Source: Palleronia sp. LCG004 | GTDB lineage: Bacteria; Pseudomonadota; Alphaproteobacteria; Rhodobacterales; Rhodobacteraceae | Direction of reading: 5' to 3' | Assembly (NCBI RefSeq): GCF_032931615.1 | Contig: NZ_CP136763.1 | Coordinates: 1 to 64,000, forward strand | Length of the DNA: 64,000 bases | In this document: piece after piece, positions 32,445-39,942 of the stretch | How the letters are laid out: the number at the start of each line of letters is the position of its first letter | Numbering within the stretch: the stretch's first letter is position 1 | The notes under the pieces: generated by a model | Told to the model about the DNA's origin: nothing | Databases searched by the model: none | Seen by the model: only the letters and a program-made list of their open reading frames with translations | Made by a program: the position numbers and the translations under genes

Positions 32445-34271
32445 ATGCCCAGTTCAGCACCCTCGTTCCGTCCTCTCGCCTCGGCCTCCAACGGCTCCCT
32501 GGATGAGATCGCGCGCTATCTCACCGATGGATACTGGGATGCCCAGGGTGCCGGCAGCGCGTCCTTCGGCAACACGATCACGGTCGATATCGGGGGGCTG
32601 ACGGCCGACGGGCAGAAGCTCGCCCGGTGGGCCTTCGAGGCATGGGAGGCGGTGGCCGACATCACCTTCGTCGAGACCTCCGGCAAGGCCCAGATCGTCT
32701 TCGACGACGATCAGCCCGGTGCCATGGGCGGGATCACCTCCTATTACCCGTCGAACGGAGAGGCGATCGCGGGCATGGTCAACATCTCGACCGACTGGCT
32801 CGAGGTCTACGGGACCGGCATCGACGGCTACGCCTTCTCCACCTACATGCACGAGCTTGGCCATGCCCTGGGTCTTGGCCATCCGGGACTCTACGACGCC
32901 TCGGCCACCTACGGCACGGACGAGATTTTCGCCAACGACAGCTGGCAGATCACGATCATGTCGTATTTCGATCAGGAGCAGAACACCTCCGTCGATGCGA
33001 CGAAGGCCGCGACCCTCACGCCCATGATGGCCGACATCCTAGCGATCCAGTCGCTCTACGGTGCGCCGGGCAAGGGCTCGGCCACGTCGGGCGACACGGT
33101 CTGGGGGGCGGGCACGACCCTCGACGGCTATCTCGGGGCCTTCTTCGATACGTTCGCGGGTGAAAAGGCGTCGCGTGGTCTGCTGACCGAAGGGGTCGAG
33201 GTTGCGCTGACCCTCTACGACCGCGACGGACACGACCGTATTTCCCTGGGTTTCTCGGAAACCGACGATCGTATCTCGCTTGAAGACGGAACCTTCTCCG
33301 ATATCGGCGGTGCGATCGGCAATCTCGGTATCGCGCGCGGCACGATCATCGAGGATCTCGTGACGGGATCGGGCGACGACACGGTGACGGGCAACGACGC
33401 GGACAACATGATCTCCACGCGCGCGGGCGACGACGAGGTCTCGGGCGGCGAGGGTCGCGACGCGATCTACGGCGGTGCAGGCAACGACCTGCTGCGCGGA
33501 GGCGCGGGCAACGACACGCTTGGCGGCGGCACCGGTGACGACACGCTTGAGGGCGATGGCGGCCGCGACGCGCTCTGGGGCGGAACGGGCCACGACGTGC
33601 TGCGCGGAGGCGCGGGCAACGACACGCTCGGCGGCTTCGATGGCGACGACGTCCTCGACGGCGGGTCGGGCGAGGATGAGCTGTGGGGCGCGAAGGGCGA
33701 CGACACGATCTGGGGCGGGTCGGGTGATGACACGCTCGGCGGCTTCGACGGCGACGACGTCCTCCACGGTCAGGAGGGCCACGACGAGATCTGGGGCGCC
33801 TCGGGGAACGACTATCTCCACGGCGGTGCGGGTGACGATCAGCTTGGCGGCGGAACGGAGAACGACACGCTCGACGGCGGTACCGGCAACGACGTCGTCT
33901 CGGGCGGTCTCGGGCATGATTTGATCGCGGGCGGTGCGGGGCAGGACACGCTCTACGGGGCCGCGGGCGACGACACGCTCCGTGGCGGCGCGGGTGACGA
34001 TGTGATCTTCGGAGGCTCGGGCGCAGACACCTTCGTCTATGCCGACGGCGACGAGGGGCGGGACAGGATCAACGGCTTCTCGCTCGGTCAGGGGGACCGG
34101 CTGTCGCTCGACGCGGATCTCTGGTCGGGCACGCTCGACGCGGACGGGGTCATCGACGCATTCGCTTCCAGGCAGGGCGACGACATCGTCTTCGATTTCG
34201 GCGACGTCTCCTTCGTGCTTCTGGATGTGGAAAGCCTCTCGGGGTTCGAGGCGGCAATCGACATCGCTTGA
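32445..34271 (+). CDS. serralysin-like M10 metalloprotease with RTX repeats
   Basis: Secreted zinc metalloprotease of 608 aa. Residues 15-205 form the metzincin catalytic domain with H136-E-L-G-H140-A-L-G-L-G-H146-P (zinc ligands His136, His140, His146; Glu137 as base) and the Met-turn 'IMSYF' at Met172. Residues 206-320 are the M10 C-terminal beta domain. From about 320 onward run GGxGxDxLx calcium-binding nonapeptides, and the protein ends with a hydrophobic segment (FVLLDVESLSGFEAAIDIA) expected to be the type I secretion signal. No signal peptide is present, as expected. No type I ABC transporter genes lie in the window. The repeats share a Trp-containing 36-residue superunit with the two following RTX proteins. 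Confidence 0.92.
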   Translation: MPSSAPSFRPLASASNGSLDEIARYLTDGYWDAQGAGSASFGNTITVDIGGLTADGQKLARWAFEAWEAVADITFVETSGKAQIVFDDDQPGAMGGITSYYPSNGEAIAGMVNISTDWLEVYGTGIDGYAFSTYMHELGHALGLGHPGLYDASATYGTDEIFANDSWQITIMSYFDQEQNTSVDATKAATLTPMMADILAIQSLYGAPGKGSATSGDTVWGAGTTLDGYLGAFFDTFAGEKASRGLLTEGVEVALTLYDRDGHDRISLGFSETDDRISLEDGTFSDIGGAIGNLGIARGTIIEDLVTGSGDDTVTGNDADNMISTRAGDDEVSGGEGRDAIYGGAGNDLLRGGAGNDTLGGGTGDDTLEGDGGRDALWGGTGHDVLRGGAGNDTLGGFDGDDVLDGGSGEDELWGAKGDDTIWGGSGDDTLGGFDGDDVLHGQEGHDEIWGASGNDYLHGGAGDDQLGGGTENDTLDGGTGNDVVSGGLGHDLIAGGAGQDTLYGAAGDDTLRGGAGDDVIFGGSGADTFVYADGDEGRDRINGFSLGQGDRLSLDADLWSGTLDADGVIDAFASRQGDDIVFDFGDVSFVLLDVESLSGFEAAIDIA

Positions 34272-34277
34272 TCCGGA

Positions 34278-34311
34278 GGGCGGCGGAAGGACGGCCTGGC
34301 CTCCGCCGCCC
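34278..34311. terminator. GC-rich hairpin after the M10 protease gene
   Basis: 10-bp perfect stem GGGCGGCGGA / TCCGCCGCCC with a 14-base loop, starting 7 bases after the stop codon. It has no following T-run, so it may mark a factor-dependent end or stabilise the transcript rather than act as a classical terminator. Confidence 0.5.
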
Positions 34312-34511
34312 GAAGGCCGATCCGGGTGAATCGCGTGATGCGATACAATCCCGCCGCGAAGGCCTTCGTGACGGAGATTGTCGCCGACTGGGAAACGGCC
34401 GGAGATTCAGACTTTCTCGGTAGGCTGGAAAGAGTTAATCACCTCGGCAATCGACGGTAACGTCCTTCGTGTTATGAAGGCGGGCCGGCGTCAGCATGAA
34501 AGGTGTCTCAG

Positions 34512-35975
34512 ATGAGAATTGATTATTTCGGTCCCGACTCGCAGTTCATCTTCTCCGCGTTCAACGTCCGTGGCGGCGATATCGAAGATGTCTCGATCAA
34601 CTCGACCCGCTACGTGGGTTTCAACACCTCGACCGGATACAGGGTTACCGTCGAAGGACGCGGCATCGGTTACGATTCCTTCGGCGATCCGAGCTTCGAC
34701 CGGGTGACGGGCCTGCGGTTCGAGCGTGACGGACGGACGGTCGGTACGTTCTCGAACATGAACTGGGACGGCGACGAGTTCCGCGACGCGATCGACGACT
34801 TGCTCGAGCAAGGCGATGTCGACGAACTCGAGGACCTTCTGTCCGAGGAACCGCTCACCATCAACGCACGCGATGCGAACGCGGCGCTGACCATGTCGGG
34901 TCAGCAATTCTCGACCATCTTCTTCGATTTCGATGCGCCGGTGACGATTTATGGCTCGGCCTTCTCGGACTTCCTCATCGCGGGTGAGGAGGAGGACGAG
35001 ATCTATGCGGGTGCGGGTAACGACATCCTTTATGGTGGCGAAAGCGACGACCGGCTCTTCGGCGGAACGGGCAACGATTCCGTGATCGGCGACGAGGGCA
35101 ACGACACGCTCGGCGGCGGCGACGGCAATGACGAGATCGAGGGTGGCGACGGCAACGACGAGCTCTGGGGCGCGCTTGGCGACGACACCCTGATGGGCAA
35201 TGCCGGAAACGACACGCTCGGCGGCTTCCGCGGTGACGACAGCCTCGATGGCGGCTTCGGCGACGACGAGCTCTGGGGCTCCTACGGCAACGACACGCTC
35301 ATGGGCGGCGGCGGCGACGATACGCTCGGCGGCTTCGAGGGCAACGACGAGATCTGGGGCGGCGCAGGCAACGACGAGGTCTGGGGATCGCTCGGCAACG
35401 ACACGCTGATGGGCGAGGCGGGCAACGACACGCTCGGCGGGTTCCGCGGCAACGATTCCATCGATGGCGGTGCAGGCGACGACGAGATCTGGGGCTCGTT
35501 CGGCAACGACACGCTTCAGGGCGGTGCCGGCAACGACACGATCGGCGCGGGCGAGGACGACGACATCGTGGGCGGCGGTGCCGGTCGCGACGAGATCTCG
35601 GGCGGCGCGGGCGACGATCGCATCTTCGGCGAAGGCGGCAACGACACCATCTTCGGCGGCGGTGGCGACGACGTGATCCGCGGCGGTGGCGGCGACGACC
35701 TGATCTATGGCGGTCGCGGTGCCGATACCTTCGTTTTCGGTGCGAACGAGGGCGACGACGATATCCGTGGCTTCTCGCTCTCCGAGGGCGACACTCTGGG
35801 GCTCGCCGGGTCGCTCTTCGACGGAACCGCTCCGAGCGCCGAGCAGGTCGTCGACCAGTTTGCCAGCGTGAATGCAGCCGGTAACGTGGTCTTCGATTTC
35901 GGCGACACCTCGTTCGAGCTCTTCGGCGTGGGCTCCACGAACGGTCTCGCGGACGCGATCACCTACGACTTCTGA
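34512..35975 (+). CDS. RTX calcium-binding repeat protein (paralogue A)
   Basis: Acidic secreted protein of 487 aa. The first 155 residues are a domain I do not recognise, beginning 'MRIDYFGPDSQFIFSAFNV', with 'TGYRVTVEGRGI' and 'PLTINARDANAALTM', ending at 'VTIYGSAFSDFLIAG'. It is clearly paralogous to the N-terminus of the 36171 protein. Residues 160-400 are about 25 RTX nonapeptides, many in a four-unit pattern containing 'DDELWG' or 'NDEIWG' and 'NDTLGGF'. The end 'NVVFDFGDTSFELFGVGSTNGLADAITYDF' is a type I secretion-type C-terminus. An AAAGG run sits 9 bases before the ATG. Function unknown; adhesin or matrix protein is a guess. Confidence 0.85.
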   Translation: MRIDYFGPDSQFIFSAFNVRGGDIEDVSINSTRYVGFNTSTGYRVTVEGRGIGYDSFGDPSFDRVTGLRFERDGRTVGTFSNMNWDGDEFRDAIDDLLEQGDVDELEDLLSEEPLTINARDANAALTMSGQQFSTIFFDFDAPVTIYGSAFSDFLIAGEEEDEIYAGAGNDILYGGESDDRLFGGTGNDSVIGDEGNDTLGGGDGNDEIEGGDGNDELWGALGDDTLMGNAGNDTLGGFRGDDSLDGGFGDDELWGSYGNDTLMGGGGDDTLGGFEGNDEIWGGAGNDEVWGSLGNDTLMGEAGNDTLGGFRGNDSIDGGAGDDEIWGSFGNDTLQGGAGNDTIGAGEDDDIVGGGAGRDEISGGAGDDRIFGEGGNDTIFGGGGDDVIRGGGGDDLIYGGRGADTFVFGANEGDDDIRGFSLSEGDTLGLAGSLFDGTAPSAEQVVDQFASVNAAGNVVFDFGDTSFELFGVGSTNGLADAITYDF

Positions 35976-35999
35976 TCGCGGCCATCTAAGGTCTGCGGA

Positions 36000-36040
36000 C
36001 CCGCGCGGAGGGCATTCCCCCGCGCGGGTTCTTTCGTTCT
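36000..36040 (+). terminator. terminator after RTX paralogue A
   Basis: 9-bp stem CCCGCGCGG (36000-36008) / CCGCGCGGG (36020-36028) followed by the T-rich TTCTTTCGTTCT. It lies 25 bases after the stop codon and separates the two RTX genes. Confidence 0.75.
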
Positions 36041-36170
36041 GGCCCTCCGCAAGGGTGATCCGGACCGTCAGGGGTTTTCCGAACGGGATCGAGGCCATAG
36101 CCTCCGAGAGGCGGATGCACGCCAAGTCCGGCACCCGCTCGGACCATGGCCCCCAAGGGAAAAGACTTTC

Positions 36171-37574
36171 ATGTTGATCCAGTATTTCGGCCCTGATTCC
36201 GGGTTTCTCTTCGACGCGATCCCGAGCGACGGGGGTGATCTCGTCCCCGCGGGGCCGTTCACCTCCACTCGGCTGACAGGCCGGAATCCCGACACCGGCT
36301 ACGAGGTCACGCTTCTGGGCGAGGGGTTCAGCCGAGATTCTGGAGAGACCGATTTCGACCGGCTGACTGGGATGGAATTCCGTCTGAACGGTCGGCTTGT
36401 CGCCCGGATCGCGCAGGTCGACTGGACCCAGGACGAGTTCGTGGAGGGCTTCGGGCCATTGGTCGTCGCGGGCAGCGTCGAGGGCCTTCAAGGTCTCTTC
36501 TCCACCGCCCCCCTCACGATCGACGCGCGCGATGCCGGTACGTCGCTGGCGATGGGATCCTTCGAGAATGGCGACCTCTTCTCCGGGATCGACGCCCCCA
36601 TGATCGTCTACGGTTCTGCTTTCGGAGACGAGATCCTCGGCGGCCGGCGCGGGGAGAGCGAACTCTTCGGCCGAAGCGGAAACGATACGATCCTTGGCAG
36701 CTACGGGGGCGACAGGATCTTCGGGGGCGCGGACGACGACTTGATCGTAAGCGATGCCGGAGATGTCCTGGGGGATACGGGCGAGGGTATGACCCCGGTC
36801 GATGTGACAGGCGATACACTTGGCGGCGGCGCGGGCGACGACACCGTCATCGGCGGTTCGGGCCGCGACGAGATCTGGGGCGGGACGGGCCATGACACCC
36901 TCGCCGGCCAGGCGGGTGACGACACGCTCGGCGGGTTCCACGGCGACGACCTTATGGCGGGCGGTTATGGCGATGATGAACTCTGGGGGGCATTCGGCAG
37001 CGATTCCCTTCTCGGCGAAGCGGGCGACGACACGCTCGGCGGCTTCGACGGCGACGATGCCATCTTCGGCGGGGACGGACGTGACGAGCTCTGGGGCGGC
37101 CGGGGCCGGGACACGCTCGGCGGGAACGAGGGTCACGACCGGATCGGTGCCGGCGCGGGCGACGATACCGTCGATGGAGGGGCTGGCTTCGACGAACTCG
37201 CGGGCGGGACGGGCGACGACATCCTTTTGGGGGATGCGGGTCATGACACGATCTACGGTGCCGCGGGCGACGATACGATCTTCGGCGGGTCGGGTGACGA
37301 CCTGATCTTCGGCGGGACCGGCGCGGATGTCTTCGCCTTCTCGACGGGCGACGGGGACGATACGATCCTCGGCTTTTCGGCACCCGATGGCGACAGGCTC
37401 GCCTTCGACACCGATCTTTATTCGAACGCCTCCGACGGGGAGCAGGTCGTGGATCGCTTCGCGAGCGTGAACGGGTCGGGCAACGTGGTCCTCGATTTCG
37501 GCGACACGTCGCTCGAACTCGTGGGTGTCGGGGCCCTCTCGGATCTCGCAGGCGTCATAACCGACGAAATCTGA
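36171..37574 (+). CDS. RTX calcium-binding repeat protein (paralogue B)
   Basis: Secreted protein of 467 aa, paralogue of the preceding gene. The N-terminal domain (1-150) matches it: 'MLIQYFGPDSGFLFDAIPSD', 'TGYEVTLLGEGF', 'FDRLTGMEFRLNGR', 'PLTIDARDAGTSLAM', 'MIVYGSAFGDEI'. RTX repeats occupy about 155-385 with the same 'DELWG'/'DTLGGF' units. The C-terminus 'NVVLDFGDTSLELVGVGALSDLAGVI' parallels that of paralogue A. Between the two genes lies a clean terminator, so each is probably transcribed separately. The long open frame on the opposite strand across both genes is a by-product of repeat codon usage. Confidence 0.85.
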   Translation: MLIQYFGPDSGFLFDAIPSDGGDLVPAGPFTSTRLTGRNPDTGYEVTLLGEGFSRDSGETDFDRLTGMEFRLNGRLVARIAQVDWTQDEFVEGFGPLVVAGSVEGLQGLFSTAPLTIDARDAGTSLAMGSFENGDLFSGIDAPMIVYGSAFGDEILGGRRGESELFGRSGNDTILGSYGGDRIFGGADDDLIVSDAGDVLGDTGEGMTPVDVTGDTLGGGAGDDTVIGGSGRDEIWGGTGHDTLAGQAGDDTLGGFHGDDLMAGGYGDDELWGAFGSDSLLGEAGDDTLGGFDGDDAIFGGDGRDELWGGRGRDTLGGNEGHDRIGAGAGDDTVDGGAGFDELAGGTGDDILLGDAGHDTIYGAAGDDTIFGGSGDDLIFGGTGADVFAFSTGDGDDTILGFSAPDGDRLAFDTDLYSNASDGEQVVDRFASVNGSGNVVLDFGDTSLELVGVGALSDLAGVITDEI

Positions 37575-37662
37575 TCCACGGAAAAACCACAGGATTTTGT
37601 CCTTGCCCCCGTGGCGCTCGGGCGCGAGAAGCGGGAAACGTCGACGACAAGGGAACATCGAC

Positions 37663-38985
37663 ATGCGTATTGCGGTGATCGGAACGGGCTATGTCGGCCT
37701 GGTCTCGGGTGTCTGCTTCTCCGATTTCGGCCATGACGTGGTCTGCGTCGATCGCGATGCGGCCAAGATCGACCGGCTCGAACGTGGCGAGGTCCCGATC
37801 TACGAGCCTGGACTCGAGCCGCTGATGGCCCGCAACGTCGAGGCGGGACGACTCTCCTTCACCACGGATCTCGACGCGGCGCTCGAGGCCGTACAGGCAG
37901 TCTTCATCGCGGTGGGCACGCCGACCCGGCGCGGCGATGGCCATGCGGACCTGACCTATGTCATGGCGGCGGCCGAAGAGGTCGCGAGGAAGGCGAAGGG
38001 CTACGTCGTCATCGTCACCAAGTCGACGGTGCCCGTGGGCACAAACGCGCGCGTTGCCGAAGTGGTGGCCGAGGCCAATCCTGATCTCGATTTCGACGTG
38101 GCCTCGAACCCCGAATTCCTGCGCGAGGGGGCTGCGATAGACGACTTCATGCGTCCCGACCGCGTTGTCGTCGGCGTCACGAGCGAGCGGGCAGGGGCGG
38201 TCATGTCCGAGATCTATCGCCCCCTCTTCCTGCGCGAATTTCCGATCATGGTAACCGATCTCGAATCGGCCGAGATGATCAAATACGCGGCCAATGCCTT
38301 CCTTGCGACCAAGATCACGTTCATCAACGAGATCGCCGCGCTCTGCGAGAAGGTGGGTGCCGACGTCAAGCAGGTCAGCCGCGGCATGGGGCTCGACGGA
38401 CGCATCGGCAACAAGTTCCTGCATGCGGGTCCGGGCTATGGCGGATCGTGCTTCCCGAAGGATACCCGCGCGCTCGCCCGGATGGGGCAGGAGCACGCGG
38501 CCCCCATGCGCATCACCGAGGCCGTGATGGAGGTCAACGAGGAGACCAAGCGGCGCATGCTCGCCAAGCTGCGCGACCTCTGCGACGACAGCTTCAACGG
38601 CAAGGTGATCGCGGTGCTGGGCGTCACCTTCAAGCCCAATACCGACGACATGCGTGATGCGCCCTCGCTCACCATCGTGCCCGCGCTCGTGGGCGGCGGG
38701 GCCGAGGTGCGGGTGGTCGATCCGCAGGGCCGCCACGAGGGCGAGGCATTGCTGCCGAACGTTGACTGGCACGATGACCCTTACGCCGCCTGTGCGGGTG
38801 CGGATCTTCTGGTGCTGCTCACCGAATGGAACGAGTTCCGCGCACTCGATCTCAAGCGCATCGCGGGCTCCATGCGCAGTCCGCGGATGGGCGATCTGCG
38901 CAACATCTATACCGCGGACGACGTGGCCGAGGCGGGGTTCACCGCCTATGACAGCGTTGGCCGCATGCCCTTTGCGCGGGACTGA
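37663..38985 (+). CDS. ugd: UDP-glucose 6-dehydrogenase
   Basis: A 440-aa NAD-dependent enzyme oxidising UDP-glucose to UDP-glucuronate. 'MRIAVIGTGYVGLVSGVCFSD' is the N-terminal Rossmann fold (GxGYVG). 'VFIAVGTPTRRGDGHADLTYV', 'TKSTVPVGTNA' and 'SNPEFLREGAAIDDF' are family blocks, 'EMIKYAANAFLATKITFINEIA' is the dimer core, and 'GPGYGGSCFPKDTRAL' carries the catalytic Cys263. The C-terminal domain has 'VTFKPNTDDMRDAPSLTI'. The start ATG is placed where the Rossmann motif begins. With the epimerase at 31319 it supplies UDP-GlcA and UDP-GalA for the glycans encoded here. Confidence 0.95.
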   Translation: MRIAVIGTGYVGLVSGVCFSDFGHDVVCVDRDAAKIDRLERGEVPIYEPGLEPLMARNVEAGRLSFTTDLDAALEAVQAVFIAVGTPTRRGDGHADLTYVMAAAEEVARKAKGYVVIVTKSTVPVGTNARVAEVVAEANPDLDFDVASNPEFLREGAAIDDFMRPDRVVVGVTSERAGAVMSEIYRPLFLREFPIMVTDLESAEMIKYAANAFLATKITFINEIAALCEKVGADVKQVSRGMGLDGRIGNKFLHAGPGYGGSCFPKDTRALARMGQEHAAPMRITEAVMEVNEETKRRMLAKLRDLCDDSFNGKVIAVLGVTFKPNTDDMRDAPSLTIVPALVGGGAEVRVVDPQGRHEGEALLPNVDWHDDPYAACAGADLLVLLTEWNEFRALDLKRIAGSMRSPRMGDLRNIYTADDVAEAGFTAYDSVGRMPFARD

Positions 38986-39000
38986 CCGCGGAACTACGCG

Positions 39001-39942
39001 TCAGTATTCGACGGTGACGAGCACGGAATCGGTATACGCCCCGGCCCGGAGCGGCTGGTCGCCGAAGATGCGGCCGAAGACCGTGAAGGTCTGCGAACTG
39101 CCCGTGCCCAGTACGCGCGGGGGCAGTGTGCCGGGCGTGTCGCCCCAGGGCTGACTGCGGCCCGCATCCATGTAGAGTCCGTAGCGCAATTGCGCCCCGA
39201 GCGGCCCGGTCATGCGCCGATCCGCGGGTCCCGTCGCCCCTGATCCGGTCCCGAGGCCGAGCCGGACGGTATAGTTGGTATCGCGGGTGCATCTGACGGT
39301 GATGCCGGTCGCGGCGTCGACGCCGCCGCGCGCATCGGGGCCGATCCTGCCGAAATCGAGTGTCGCAGCGTCGACCTCGCAACTGTCGCTGACGAAGGCG
39401 CTGACCTGAAAAGGTGGGATCGGTGCCACGGTGCCCGTCTCGGCACAGCTCGACACGCCATAGCGGATCCGCGCTCCCGTTGCTCCCGAAAAGGTCGAGA
39501 CATGGGGCCCCGTGCTGGTTCCTGCCCCGGGCCCCGTTGCCACGATGTCGGCGAAGACGGGCATCGTCGCGCGACCTCCGAGCAGAGCGAAGACCGTGAC
39601 GAATTCCTGCCTCCAGATATTGCCCGCCGTGCCGTTGCCGCCGCGACGCAATTCGAAGGGAAGTGCGCTTCCGTTGCCGCTCTTCATGTAGCGCGGCGAA
39701 AGGCCCGCGGCCGCGCCGCCATCGCCCGAGCCGAATTCGACGCAGACGCCGATATTCTGCACGAGCCCCGTGCAGTCGATCTGCAAGCTCCCCGAGGTGC
39801 TGTTGGCGGCCCCCGCGCGCAGCGTGACCGTGCCGAAGGAGACGTTGCTCATCGAGGCCGTGCATCTCTGCGCCTCGGCCGTGCCTGCCAGCACGAGAAA
39901 CAGCCCCGCGAGGAGAAGGTGAAGGGCATGCCGGGGGGTCAT
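39001..39942 (-). CDS. spore coat U domain protein, two domains (probable pilus tip subunit)
   Basis: Exported protein of 313 aa with a signal peptide ending 'LAGTAEA|QRCT'. Two spore-coat-U (SCPU) domains follow: domain 1 about 25-165 ('MSNVSFGTVTLRAGAANSTSGSLQIDC'), domain 2 about 180-313 ('DSCEVDAATLDFGRIG', 'QTFTVFGRIFGDQPLRAGAYTDSVLVTVEY'). The closing 'Y-T-D-S-V-x-V-T-V-x-Y' beta strand is the classic end of the family. Two-domain members act as tip adhesins (CsuE-like) of archaic chaperone-usher pili. It overlaps the usher by four bases (ATGA) and is the last gene of the pilus operon. Confidence 0.87.
   Translation of the reverse strand: MTPRHALHLLLAGLFLVLAGTAEAQRCTASMSNVSFGTVTLRAGAANSTSGSLQIDCTGLVQNIGVCVEFGSGDGGAAAGLSPRYMKSGNGSALPFELRRGGNGTAGNIWRQEFVTVFALLGGRATMPVFADIVATGPGAGTSTGPHVSTFSGATGARIRYGVSSCAETGTVAPIPPFQVSAFVSDSCEVDAATLDFGRIGPDARGGVDAATGITVRCTRDTNYTVRLGLGTGSGATGPADRRMTGPLGAQLRYGLYMDAGRSQPWGDTPGTLPPRVLGTGSSQTFTVFGRIFGDQPLRAGAYTDSVLVTVEY

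Noticed and set aside
33370..37330. CRISPR-like regularly spaced repeats
   Set aside because: The periodicity is 27 bases or multiples in frame with RTX nonapeptides; repeats are degenerate and coding, and there are no cas genes.
34491..37664. Very long open frame (over 1,000 codons) on the minus strand across both RTX genes
   Set aside because: It mirrors the GC-rich repeated codons of the plus-strand RTX genes, gives low-complexity Val/Ala/Arg sequence, and has no start signal or family motif.
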